Assembly: GCA_910589415.1 (NCBI GenBank)
Contig: OU342630.1
Span: 66,150,186 to 66,214,185, forward strand
Length of the DNA: 64,000 nt
Origin: Malachius bipustulatus
Lineage: Eukaryota; Arthropoda; Insecta; Coleoptera; Melyridae
Direction: 5' to 3'
Shown here: in pieces, positions 1 to 10,760 of the stretch
Layout: every line of letters starts with the position of its first letter
Numbering within the stretch: the first letter of the stretch is position 1
Notes under the pieces: model-generated
Database searches by the model: none
What the model saw: only the letters and a program-made list of their open reading frames with translations
What the model was told of the DNA's origin: nothing
Made by a program: the position numbers and the translations under genes

Positions 1-795
1 CGGATCGTCTGTAACCAAAGTGGTTGAATTCTTTAATTAATTCAAGCAGTTGCTTGAAATGAAATCAAAGAAACTAGAAAAAGGAAATTAGGCAAGGAAA
101 ATCATCGAATAGGCAAACAAGACAGACATTTCCGCAATATCCTGGGTAGTCTGTAACCAACATGGTTGTATTCTTTAATTAATTCAAGCTGTTGCTTGAA
201 ATGAAATCAAAGAAATCAGAAAAAGGAAATTAGGCAAAGAAAATCGTTGAAAAGGAAATCAGACAGACATTCCCGCCATATACCGGGTAGTCTGTAAACG
301 AAACAAAAGCAAAACGAAATAATGAGAAAGCACAGGTGTGCAAAAGAGTGGAATCCGAAATGGATTAGAGTTTGAAAAATGCATGAAAAGGATCTCTCTT
401 TGCTTTCCATTTTTTTGTACTCTCTATGCAAAATCACAGCCCATCTCGCCATTCACCATTTTACGCTCTTGCAAACGAATTCTCTCGCTCATCACTCGCT
501 TTTAGACATCCGACAGGAAGCCAACAGTGAACAACAAGTCTTAGTGAATTTCTCCGCTTTTCTGTGGGAAATCCCAATCAACCGAGACACAATGAGTCAT
601 AGTAGGTTCTTTTGCGCATCCGTTTCGGCCATAGTAATCCTGGCATACCTCAATCAAAGAGCAGGGGTGACTACGGTAAAAACTACGGTAAACACAACGT
701 AAGAAAACACAGCGGTCCTATTAAGGGAAACCCAGAGGTAAATAGACGATCACACAGTGGCTTTTCGCGAAAGACCATGAGGCCCGGGTCTTGAA
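1..795 (+). repeat. Dispersed repeat, copy 1 (left end cut by the window)
   Basis: This block is nearly the same as 33400-34282 in the same orientation. It opens with tandem units of about 141 bp: the word GTCTGTAA recurs at 7, 149 and 290. A unique part follows and ends at GGCCCGGGTC near 793, the point where similarity to copy 2 also stops. A shared ORF starts at the ATG at 592. In this copy it reads to 702, and the next reading frame (612-794) stays open with a basic, Gly/Asn-rich sequence, so one indel separates the two frames. I infer a mobile element, possibly the untranslated and leader part of an LTR retrotransposon; no pol domain is visible. Confidence 0.7.
592..794 (+). pseudogene. 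Short ORF of the dispersed repeat, frame-broken
   Basis: The reading begins MSHSRFFCASVSAIVILAYL, with a hydrophobic stretch after six residues, and continues to residue 37. A one-base difference from copy 2 (34089-34346) then moves the rest into another frame, where basic residues and repeated YGK motifs follow. The ATG lies at the same place in both copies. I do not recognise the protein. It could be the start of an element-encoded polypeptide or a chance ORF kept only because the repeats are similar. Confidence 0.3.
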
Positions 796-799
796 TGTT

Positions 800-3128
800 A
801 CAGTATATTATGTATTATAATTAGGTATGTGATAAATAAATTTCACTAAATGCTATAGGTATAACATATTTTAATATTTTCTACTGACTAGTTGTTTGGA
901 AAGCATCGATCCGCACCCCGCAATAATAAATTTCACGAGCAATAAAAACACAACACTGCTCGTATGTGAGAGTAATTGAATTTGGAACTATTTTCCAGGC
1001 ACTTGGGCATATACTAGTAATTGTTTTATAATACGACTTTCCAATATAATAATTTTCCGTGCTTTTGCTCGGATCAATTTCAATCCTTCCAGTACAATAA
1101 AATCCGCGATATTATTTTTAAGCCCTATGATTAAAATTTAATGGAAAATGGTAATAAAATTAAATCGTAATATTCTGCATCAGCCTTGTTTTTGATGCAA
1201 AAATATGAATTCTGTGAAGTGCTTATTTCAACCGCAAGTATCTAAGACATATTTAGATTCTCCATTTACAACTTAACTTCATGCTTCTGAAATCTGATTT
1301 CCAACTGCCGAAAATTGACTTGCGCACACATACCCGTTGATGATGTCTACCGCGGTTGTGGACGAAACGTTCGGACCAAATCTCCGTGGATCACGACTCA
1401 ACAGCATAAAGCCAACATAAGCCAGACATAACATAAGATAAGCCAACACAAGTTAAATAATAGTGTATTCTCTATTTAAAAATAAATTTATTGTAAGTCC
1501 CGTAAAGACTTTTTTTTAATTAATGCCCGTTACATGCATTTATAAGGTAAAGAAATGATATTAATTGGAGGATTTTTTTACAAATAGGTACCTCCATACT
1601 TATATCCTGGTAAGTACCACTTTTAATTTTATTATTTGGAATTTCAATTTCAGTGTCTACTCTCCATGATACGTGTAGATTAACATATTTTATAATATGC
1701 AAAATCGTTCAAAAATACTCAGTAAAAAAGGATTTTTATAATTCTTTAGGAGACGATTGTAATAAATTAGCGTTAACTCCAGATCGTAAGATAGAATATA
1801 AAATTTGTCGGCTTAAATCATTTTTTATAGTGTTTCATCGCATTAATTCACTGAAAGCTCTTTAACATTGTGTCCATAAAACAAGTGTGGTTTGTTACCT
1901 TATAAATATCCGATGTCCCTTCCATTCAACTTTTATGCCTCCCATAATACCACTGGTACGTTCAAATTAAAGCTCGTTTAACAGGAGACATAAAACTCTT
2001 TATATCCGATGTACTCTCTACAATCAGATCTATGTTCGACTGGTTTTTATTGTCAATTAAGTGAAGAGCAACATGCTGTAAGAGGCTCTTTAATTTGAAA
2101 AATGCACCTTTATTCTCAGTTTAGTATTACCTCGGAGTTTTCGAATTAAATCGACTTCTGAAAGTTTTAATAAATGCATAGCTAATATTTTAGAGTTTTA
2201 GAAGCTCCGACTTTCTTATTTCTAGCTAGTTAGTGGCAGACTCACCGCAAAAGTTGAAAATATTGTTAATATTTTAGGAGTGTCTTGTCAACAGCAAAAA
2301 GTATGGCCGGGTCTAGACACTACGCTCACTGAGAGTTTATTACATTAGCGAACTTTTACTCCGGTGTTTTTTTTTTCTGTTTGTCGGATAGTTTTCTCTC
2401 TTTGAGTAAAATTGGTTTTGCTTTTAGGAAACCAAAAGTCCTTTCTTTATCAAAGCTAATTGAGAAATTGATTTAGAAATTAAGTACTTTTCATCCATCA
2501 ATATACCAGTTATTGATATCGAGAACTTCGTAGTACAATATTATTTCCTTAGCATACCGTTTGAGAGTATAATAATATGTAGTTTGAATTAATTTAAACC
2601 ACTCGATTTTTTGGGAAAAATCAAGTTTTGCAGTCACCAGAAAAACCAGTAGAAAAAATAGCGTAAATACAATAAGAATTCTACATTTAATTTGCACTCC
2701 CATCCATAAATTGCAGTTAATAAAGTTGGTGATTATCCCAATTTTTTTTCAGTGGAAGATTTTTTGTCCTTTAGGGAGATCTTTGAAAACAGGTGATACC
2801 TGTTGTAGAACCCTATAAATGTTGGTTTCAATAATTGAAATTTGTCGCTCGTTCTGTGGCTGAAGTTTGAGAAAATATGTCATCGCGTTCCAAGTACTAC
2901 CAGAAAAATCAGGAAGCAGTAAGAAAAGGGACAAATTGCGACAATTGGAATAGAAAATTGCAAAGGGAAAGTAGAACGATGTGACATGGTGAATTGAGTG
3001 CAAATGCACAACAACAGGATAACGTACTGGTGTTTCAATTTGGACTACAATAAAATCGTATACAATACAACTATTATTGCATAGAATATATCAGCTATAA
3101 TGATAATACTGCGACTGAAAGAGGGATG
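800..3128. other. AT-rich region without recognisable gene
   Basis: I find no conserved protein, RNA gene or element boundary. Several minus-strand ORFs of 60-86 codons occur. The most protein-like is 2491-2703, whose N-terminus (residues 8-25) is a strongly hydrophobic stretch resembling a signal anchor; I cannot assign it to a family and it may be chance. Confidence 0.4.
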
Positions 3129-3146
3129 TTATTATACATCGATCTC

Positions 3147-3277
3147 GTCTTTTCCAAATATGAACACATTAGTATAACACATTTCCGGTGTGTCCGGGAC
3201 TTCACAGTTGAAAGTAGCTACTTGAATTATAACCAAATCCGCTCACGGCTTCTCCGATACATGCTGCCTCAGAACAC
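3147..3277 (+). repeat. Left arm of 131-bp inverted repeat
   Basis: Begins GTCTTTTCCAAATATGAACA and ends CTCAGAACAC. It is identical base for base to the reverse complement of 8420-8550. Confidence 0.92.
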
Positions 3278-3477
3278 TTTCTTGTGTAGTCCGCGACGGT
3301 CGTGCTCTCGCCAGTGCGTAATCCCGCCGTAAATACGTATTCCGGCAATACGACGTAATAGTGTGTGCGAGACCATGGAAACTGTGCCCCATGGAAAAAG
3401 ACCTTCTCTCCGCTGACGCTATAGTTCCACATCGGATTCTGACCATTCGGATACCACTCGAACTCCTCCTGGCATAA

Positions 3478-4620
3478 GTGTCAGCCTCGGTGCATAGTGG
3501 TACAAGTTTTAACCATTTTTGTTGCACCTCCACTCTTTCTTCCTGGCATAAGTTTCAGCCAGCTGTGACGTGGATTCTTCCTTCCTGGCATAAGTTTCAG
3601 CCTCGGTGCATAGTGGTACAAGTTTTAACCATTTTTTGTTGCACCTCCACTCTTTCTTCCTGGCATAAGTTTCAGCCAGCTGTGGATTCTTCCTTCCTGG
3701 CATAAGTTTCAGCCTCGGTGCATAGTGGTACAAGTTTTAACCATTTTTGTTGCACCTCCACTCTTTCTTCCTGGCATAAGTTTCAGCCAGCTGTGACGTG
3801 AATTCTTCCTTCCTGGCATAAGTTTCAGCCAGACGCATCGGTGCGTAGTGGTACAAGTTTTAACCATTTTGGTGCACTTCCACACCCTGGCATAAGTTTC
3901 AGCCAGATGTCCCGAACTCATCCTGGAGGAAGTATCAGCCAGACAGCGGTGCATAGTGGTATAAGTTTTAACCCTGTTGTTGCACCTCTACCGTTTCCTT
4001 CCTGGCATAAGTTTCAGCCAGATGCCACGTGGATTCTTCGTTCCTGGCATCAGTTTTAGCCAGCCGCCTTGGTGCATAGTGGTAAGTTTTAACCTTTTTT
4101 GTTGCACTTCCACACACTGGCGTAAGTTTCAGCCAGATGTCTTGAACTGATCCTGGCAGAAGTTTCAGCCAGGCGCTTAGTGGTAAAGTTTCCGCCAGGC
4201 ATCGGTGCATAGTGGTGTAAGTTTTACCCATTTTGCTGCACTTCCACCTTTTTTCCTGGCATAAGTTTCAGCCAGATGTCCCGTGGATTCTTCTTTCCTG
4301 GCATAAGTTTTAGCCAGCCTGCAAGTGCTATAAGTCTTTCCACCGAACATGGAGCGGACCAGACTAGAACGCCTCAAACGGAAACTGTGCCACCTGGAAA
4401 AACACCACCTATCGGCTGACGACCGTTCTACATCGGTTCCTGATCTTTCAGGTACGTACTTGCACTCAGCCTGTCGTGCAAGTTTTACCCTTTTTCCGTC
4501 TTGGCATAAGTTCCCGCCAGGCGCTTTGGTGCAAGTTTTGCCCTTTTTCCTGGCATAAGTTTTAGCCAGCTGTCTCGGGGCAATTCCTTGTCTGTTAACT
4601 ATTCCTTTCTGGCGTGGCAT
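3478..4620 (+). repeat. Satellite array A, about 112-120 bp period
   Basis: The word CCTCGGTGCATAGTGG recurs at 3485, 3601 and 3713, with a variant near 3837. Each unit contains one or two copies of CTGGCATAAGTTTCAGCCAG, whose ends (CTGGC and GCCAG) can pair as a short hairpin. Units become more divergent toward 4600. Open frames on both strands here only reflect the repeat. There are no unique spacers, so it is not a CRISPR array. Confidence 0.9.
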
Positions 4621-5690
4621 AAGTTTTAACCAGCCGTCTCTGCGCAAGTCGTACAAGTTATAACCATTTTTTGCACTTCAACAATTTCTTTCTGGGCCAA
4701 GTTTTGGCCAGCTGTCTCGGTGCTATTCCTTGCACATAACTTATTCCTTCCCGGTATGACATAGTTTTTGCCAGCCGTCTCTGTGCAAGTGGTATAAGTT
4801 TTAGCCCTTAGTTTTGGCCAGTCGTCTTTGTGCAAAATGGTACACGTTTTAACCCTTTTTTGCACTTTAACATTTCTTCTTGGGCCAAGTTTTGGCCAGA
4901 TGTCTTGGTGCTATCCCCTTGCACGTAACGCGGCATGACATAAGTTTTTGCCAGCCATCTCTATGCAAGTGGTCTAAGTTTTAGGTTTTAGTTCACCAGC
5001 TAGAGGCAGGGAACTTACCCGACCTTGATCCTCTCAAAATCCTGAAGTTTCTCAAGGAAACGGACTTGGAGAGGGTGCTTCACTAAAGGAATTCCACACC
5101 AGGCGAAGCAAAGTAGAGGGGATACAATAGATCTTTTAGGTTGCAGTAACTTAATCACCCTCAAAAATACAATACAAATAGGCTTTAGTCAGCCATCTTT
5201 GTGCAAAGTAGCACAAGTTTTAACTATTTTTTGCGCTTTAACCATTTCTTCCTGGGCCAAGTTTTGGCCAGATGTCTTGGTGCTATTCCTTGCACGTAAC
5301 TTATTCCTTCCCGGCATGACATAGTTTTTGCCAGCCGTCTCTGTGCAAGTGGTATAAGTTTTAGCCCTTAGTTTTGGCCAGTCGTCTTTGTGCAAAATGG
5401 TACACGTTTTAACTCTTTTTTGCACTTTAACATTTTTTCCTGGGCCACGTTTTGGCCAGATGTCTTGGTGCTATTCCCTTGCACGTAACCTATTCCTTCC
5501 CGGCATGACATGAGTTTTTGCCAGCCGTCTCTGTGCAAGTGGTATACCTTTTAGGCCTTAGTTTTAGCCAGCCGTCTTTGTGCAAAGTGATACAAGTTTT
5601 AACCATTTTTTGCACTTCAACCACCTGAGCCAAGTTTTGGCTAGATCTCTCGGTGCTTTCCACGCACGCAACCTAGATTCCTTCCTGGCA
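4620..5690 (+). repeat. Satellite array B, about 180-190 bp period, related to array A
   Basis: GCCAGCCGTCTCTGTGCAAG-like words recur at about 4771, 4951, 5331 and 5521. Each unit is built from about three related monomers of roughly 62 bp, with hairpin-forming words such as GGGCCAAGTTTTGGCCAG at about 4694, 4882 and 5254. It continues from array A and seems to be a diverged higher-order form. A LINE 3' end interrupts it at 4992-5179. Confidence 0.88.
4992..5179 (+). pseudogene. 5'-truncated non-LTR retrotransposon 3' end
   Basis: The frame reads ...LDPLKILKFLKETDLERVLH and stops at about 5084-5086. It matches the end of the LINE ORF at 59095-59294. A short 3' UTR follows and ends in an AATACAA-rich tail. 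The flanks AGGTTTTAG (4983-4991) and AGGCTTTAG (5180-5188) look like a 9-bp target duplication with one mismatch, which places this insertion inside the satellite. The coding part is the tail of an ORF2-type protein after the RNase H/zinc-knuckle region, as in Jockey/R1-like LINEs. Confidence 0.78.
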
Positions 5691-8245
5691 TGCATAATTA
5701 TCTGCATTTTAAATTTAATTTTAAATTTGCATTTTGCCGATTTTAACTTTCAAATGTTGGAACTCTGGTGAATATATTCAAGGATATTTTACTTTTTGTT
5801 TAACTCTTCTACAAGGGAGTAGAGTTTGGTTCCAGCCCTATCAGACCAATATTCTGATAATACAGGGCGTTTTAAAATCGAGGTTCGTGCAACCGGGCAT
5901 AAGTGTTGCCATCAATGCGACGGCTCACCTGGCGGACCACTTTCTTCGGCATGGTCCTTCCGTTAAAATTCTCGCCGTTTGCTCCTCCCCATGGACATCG
6001 GCAGAATTTTCGCCGACACCATCAACATGGTGTCCATCCACCGCCAACCATTCCCCTCCACCGACGTCGACTTAAAACTCTCAACACCCCCTGCCAGGGC
6101 TCCATTGTCTTATCAGAGGGGGGGGAAGGGGGGGATGGCGACAGAAATAATACAAGAATAATACTGTTATACTTGACTGGATCAGATATGATTCTTGACT
6201 GGCTCAGATATGATTGGCAAGGCAAGCTATCCTGTTGAGGTACTTACTTGGATCAAGGGTTACAAAATCAACTTCTACCCCATTAAAAAAAAACGAATCC
6301 CATTCACTACTCAGTTTAGCTCACGTAAACAATACAAAAAATAAATCAACAAACTCGAAGGGAATTTTTTCTCGCCATATTAAGCCTAATTAAGAACCAG
6401 TTTCAAAGAGCATCGCCTCATTGTAATCTAGAAACCTATAAAACATTTGCCTCCTTTTGATTGTTTCCTAACGGAAATACACTAATAGATCTCATGGACG
6501 CTTATTACAATCGTGTCTCGCGTCATCCAGGAAATACTCGAATTTCGAGTTTCAAAACGCAGCATACGCCGTACACTTCGGTCTCTGCACCGGGCATTAT
6601 ATTTCACTTGGAAAACCGGCTCTAGGTCAGTTATGTTCTCTCGACATCGGTTGCGTCAATCACTTATGATTTTATTGCCAATTCTTAATCAAAGGAATTC
6701 CAATGTATACAGGATGCCCCGTTTGCGGTAGACTTTCTGGGGTTTCTTCTTATCCTAGTAAAGAGCTAGTCTCCTACAAAACTGTATAGTTTTCTAGGGC
6801 TACCAAACAACTCACATAACTTACCTGGAACAGGCAGTCGTTTATTCACTGAAATGCTCTCTAACAAATTCTAACATTCTTTACGGCTTGCTACTAGCCA
6901 TTTCATACATCAACAAAATGGGTGGAGTGAAAAAAAAACATCTCACCTTATCAGAGACTTTCAGTACTACGGAATCAACTTATGTTGACAGCCTCTTACA
7001 TCAGCTCCACCAACAGCATGAACGCATGAACGCAAACCGGGAATACGCATGAACGCAAACCGGGAATCGATCAGATGTTTGAAGGTGGAACTGAATATCC
7101 CCTACGCGTCCGCTTTCAACCACATAAGAAACCAGAAGTCGATTTATTTGCAGTAGTCTGACTGCAAGTGCATAGGCTTATCCTTGAAAATTCTTACAGG
7201 GGAATTGTCCCTACTTGGCCTTGCCAACCATTGTACCCCTATCAGTAAGTGGTTATCCACTTTCCGGAAAAATCTGCTCTTGTCTCCTTCCCTGGAAAGT
7301 CATCCACTCTGTGGGAAATTTCCCCTCTTAGTCGCTTCCCTTTCTACGGAAAGAGGTGCCCACAAACGGCCATCCCGGTTATGTTAGTGTCTCTCGGCAA
7401 AAACACCTTGGAACAGTGCTCGGGGTACTCTGGGACTATCTACGGCATTCATCCTGCCAAGAGAACGCCGTCCACATAATAGCATCTCACTACAACGCAT
7501 TTCATAATGCCCCCTTCACGCCGCAGAATTCCCCCCATGATATGAATTCCCTCGCTCGTATTATAACTCACATCCGAGCCTAGCACCAGGTTGGACGTCT
7601 GACACCGGAGGAATGACACTTCGCTTGGAGGAATTACACTTCGCTTAAGTCAACTCACACCAACTGCAACTGGGGTTCACAGAGTGGATGGACCTCCTTC
7701 GGGAAACTGCTGCTGGAACGCAATTAGTATCAGGAAGAAAAAATAAATAAATAAATTCTGCGTGGCCTTGACACTTAACGCTCAGTCGCTGGTTTAAATG
7801 GCATTGGTGGCGAACTTTTCAAAAGCCATAGCTACCATGCAGCGACTTCACCGGCAAGCCGTGCTGGCGTTGTCCTCAATGCCATCCCGAAGCCTGTTTG
7901 TTGGTCTGCGACGAACCACCATGACTAGGTCCTGTAGTAACAGGCCCAATTTCCAAACCAGTTCCAAGCATTGCCAGTGCCCTTTTTTTCCTCGGAAATA
8001 ATCACCTGTACCTACTGGCCCTAGTAGTCTATGACTATTCGGTTATTTCCGTTTCTACGAGTATTACGTTCCTACTTTCTTATGTCACTCATTCTCAATT
8101 ATCAAAATTCTAGTTACTTATATTGGTTTTCTCTTATCGATTGTTTATCGATTCTTTATGCTACTCATAGGTAATATACCTATTCAATTGTTCTTAATAA
8201 TGTTCTTTATCTCCGGATTGTTAATCACCCGTTCTTTAAACAAAT
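5690..8245. other. Interior of composite unit, unassigned
   Basis: This stretch is partly GC-richer (for example 5890-6110, 7180-7720 and 7800-8000) than its surroundings. ORFs up to about 113 codons occur, but none resembles a known family and frames overlap on both strands. A 23-bp word (ATGAACGCAAACCGGGAAT and neighbours) is duplicated in tandem near 7022-7068. A tip-like sequence, TACAGGGCGTTTTAAAATCG, lies near 5862. Confidence 0.4.
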
Positions 8246-8358
8246 ACTAATGTGTTCATATTTGGAAAAGACGAGATCGATGTATAATAGAAAGAACAAA
8301 CGACTTACCTGAAGGATGTTCGTTCTTTATTATACGAGATGAGTCTTTTCCAAATACT
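8246..8358 (-). repeat. Right-end/left-end junction fragment, imperfect palindrome
   Basis: Reverse-complemented, this segment reads first exactly like the right outer end of the composite unit (8537-8609) and then, through TATTAT, exactly like its left outer end (3131-3167). It therefore equals the two ends joined head to tail. It also folds on itself, since TATTTGGAAAAGAC begins both strands. See the finding on this region. Confidence 0.85.
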
Positions 8359-8419
8359 TCGAACCCTCCCGTCCCGGTCTTTCCCCCTTTAGTGATTAAC
8401 AATTACGCGGACACAAGCC

Positions 8420-8550
8420 GTGTTCTGAGGCAGCATGTATCGGAGAAGCCGTGAGCGGATTTGGTTATAATTCAAGTAGCTACTTTCAACTGTGAAGTCC
8501 CGGACACACCGGAAATGTGTTATACTAATGTGTTCATATTTGGAAAAGAC
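8420..8550 (-). repeat. Right arm of 131-bp inverted repeat
   Basis: Exact reverse complement of 3147-3277. It is followed by 59 bp that also occur inverted at 8285-8357. Confidence 0.92.
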
Positions 8551-8609
8551 TCATCTCGTATAATAAAGAACGAACATCCTTCAGGTAAGTCGTTTGTTCT
8601 TTCTATTAT

Positions 8610-9220
8610 GATAAACATTTTTCTTCTCAACAATACAATATTATAGTGATTCCTTTTATCAAAGATATAACCTATAGGTACGCTTGTATTTTGAAGTAAT
8701 GCAATCAGGAGTTGCAGAATATTATGATATTTAGGTTTGCGAAAGTCAGCCAATCGTTCCTAGGAGCATTGCACCGGATAGTTCTCAACCCGAATAGAGT
8801 CAACAACAAAAGGCCAGGGGACCTGTATTATTGATACGAACAATATAATCATGCCAGTACTATGCACCTGAACTACTACTTACTTGGCATATTATTGCTC
8901 AATTGCAAAATTCATTGGTCCACGATATACAGGCTATTCCCTTTATTATGTTCATTACCTGGACGATAACAGTAGAAATGGTACGTAAAAGCAATATAGG
9001 TTTCCACAATAAAATTTTTCTCGAGAATATCCCGTTTTCAAGATGCATTCCCTAAATGCGCGATTTAAGTTCATGCCAAGTAAACTATATTCAAGATTAT
9101 CAAATACCATGTGAACCTCTAATCGTCCTCCTTAAAGTATCTTGTGCAAGCTTGACGAATCCTATTATTAATAAGACCATCTAAATTTGTGAGAGGTTGT
9201 AATTAACATAATTGGACTCC
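8610..9220. other. AT-rich region, nothing recognised
   Basis: No gene, repeat boundary or RNA feature is supported here. Confidence 0.4.
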
Positions 9221-9274
9221 TATTGCCGATTCGCCCGAGAGGAAACGAACTATTCAAGTATTACCTCACAACCT

Positions 9275-9580
9275 GGAAGTTAAGCGGATGAGCACCGTCT
9301 AGTTGCTATATAATCACTGTTCCAGTTCGTTCTGTTCAAATGGATATCTTCAAGTAGGTCAGGCAGTGTCTCCCGTAAAGAATCCAGGTAGCGTTGGCTT
9401 GTTAATATGGTTTGATATAAATAATGCTGATCCTTTAAAAATATCAAATAAAACATTAATGCTCCACATTGTCTGGAATCGAGTTTCTTTGATCCAATGA
9501 TCATTATTTGAGGATCAGAAATGCACTGGTGCTTATTAACTGTGCCATTATTGTAGAATCTGAAGGATTCATCGGTCCTA
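9275..9580 (-). pseudogene. Mariner/Tc1-like transposase fragment
   Basis: The minus strand reads YNNGTVNKHQ near 9530-9570 and YLDSLRETLPDLLEDI near 9345-9395. This is the segment between the first catalytic Asp (SDE...) and the second in mariner-family transposases of insects, where 'NKHN' and 'RYLxFLxxxLPxLLEDxPL' are typical. The DDE residues themselves are lost or outside the fragment. The C-terminal part becomes unrecognisable after about 9300. No terminal repeats could be paired to it. Non-functional remnant. Confidence 0.6.
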
Positions 9581-9618
9581 GAATTATTTACCTCATGATT
9601 GCTGGATTATCCAAAATA

Positions 9619-10330
9619 CAGGGTGTTTAAAATCGTACTTTAAGCATTAAATTAAATAACTCTTTTTTGTACAACTGCCATTAAAAGTCACACTTTTAAC
9701 GACAGCTGACAGTGTTAAAAGTGATTGTTTACATGAAAGCGTGCTAAAAATATTTTTAACACTAGTGTTAAAATTAATTCTATCTACTTTTTCTGTACTT
9801 ACATTCTCTTAAGTACATTTTCTCATGATGAAATCAAACAAAATTATAGGTGATAAGATTTTTTCATATTCTTTTTATTACTGGCAAACATATTAATCAA
9901 AAATAAGTACCTAGTCAAGTATTCAAGACAATAATAATTGTTCAGAAATTGAAATTAATAATAATTATTTTGACGTCTCTTTTATTTGTATGCGCATTTG
10001 TTAGTAACCATAGCGTCGGCAACGGTTGCTATGCATAATACACTTGTACTTATCTGTAATATTTTAAAATGCAATTTGAAGTTGAGTGTCATTCTAAATT
10101 CATCAATTTTATTATCAAAATAGAGCAGTTTCACAAAAACCATTGTATGATATTCGTCTTAAAAGTGATTTTATTTTTTCGTGAAATTTGTTCAATTCGC
10201 TCCGCTACGCTTCGCTCATTTCACAAACCTTTTCACTCACAAAATAAAACTTTACTTTTAACACTAATATCATAAATAGCTATTAAAGATGAAGCATTTT
10301 TTAGGAAATATTTTCAAAAATGTATATCAG
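9619..10330. mobile_element. Probable half of a CAGGGTG-type element and AT-rich flank
   Basis: TACAGGGTGTTTAAAATCGT at 9617 is the tip type seen on the foldback elements of this window, but I could not find its partner. Around 9690-9780 and 10160-10270 there are several inverted words of the type CTTTTAACAC/GTGTTAAAAG. Boundaries uncertain. Confidence 0.35.
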
Positions 10331-10338
10331 CTGTGAAA

Positions 10339-10760
10339 ATGTGTTTTCTAGTAACTGGGCAGTGAAAATCGAGCGTCATGTACAAAATCGTATTTTACGC
10401 ATAAAAGGAAGATTAAATTTTTCAAGATCAGCAGGCCTCGTTTAGGAAATATCCAAATTTGTATAAAACTAAGGCAGTACTAAACAAAAATTTTTGAAAT
10501 ACTTCCTAAACGAGGCCTGACAAACCAGTTTTGTTCTCTCTTTCACGTTTTTAATACGATTTTATACATTAAGTTCGATCTTGGCTGTCAAGTTGCATAC
10601 AAAAAAAAAACATTTTCACAACAGTCTTTGTTTTCCATTTTTGTAAATATTTCTTAAACAAGGCCTGACCTCGGAAAAGGTTATTATTTGTTTTATGTTT
10701 ATAATACCATTTTTTAAATGGCGTTTTATTTTGGTTTTCCAGTTACTAAACAACCTATAC
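10339..10760. mobile_element. Small degenerate inverted-repeat element
   Basis: The left edge (TAGTAACTGGGCAGTGAAAA) pairs with the right edge (GGTTTTCCAGTTACTAAACA). Inside, the word CCTCGTTTAGGAAATA occurs near 10437, inverted near 10500 and again in variant form near 10650. The same word is found in the element at 50152-50504, so they belong to one family. No ORF. Confidence 0.55.

Larger units (their letters stand above)
3131..8609. mobile_element. Composite unit bounded by perfect 131-bp inverted repeats, carrying satellite DNA
   Basis: Bases 3147-3277 are the exact reverse complement of 8420-8550. Outside these arms the left side continues as ATTATACATCGATCTC and the right side runs 57 bp further to CTTTCTATTAT at 8609, so TATTAT occurs at both edges. 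The interior has two satellite arrays, a LINE fragment and GC-richer unassigned DNA (5870-8050), and no transposase that I can see. Perfect identity over 131 bp means the arms are young or kept alike by gene conversion. It may be a foldback- or Tetris-like element, a non-autonomous DNA transposon, or an integrated circle; I cannot decide from one copy. Confidence 0.6.

Noticed and set aside
1520..3009. Chain of minus-strand ORFs that might be exons of one gene
   Set aside because: Frames do not join at plausible splice sites and none shows a known domain.
4177..4656. A 159-codon ORF on the minus strand
   Set aside because: It consists of satellite units read in one frame (repeated LAKTYARKK-type words) and has no independent support.
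3478..5690. Regularly spaced repeats that might suggest a CRISPR array
   Set aside because: Units are tandem without unique spacers, vary in length and contain diverged monomers; the composition and context are those of an insect genome satellite.
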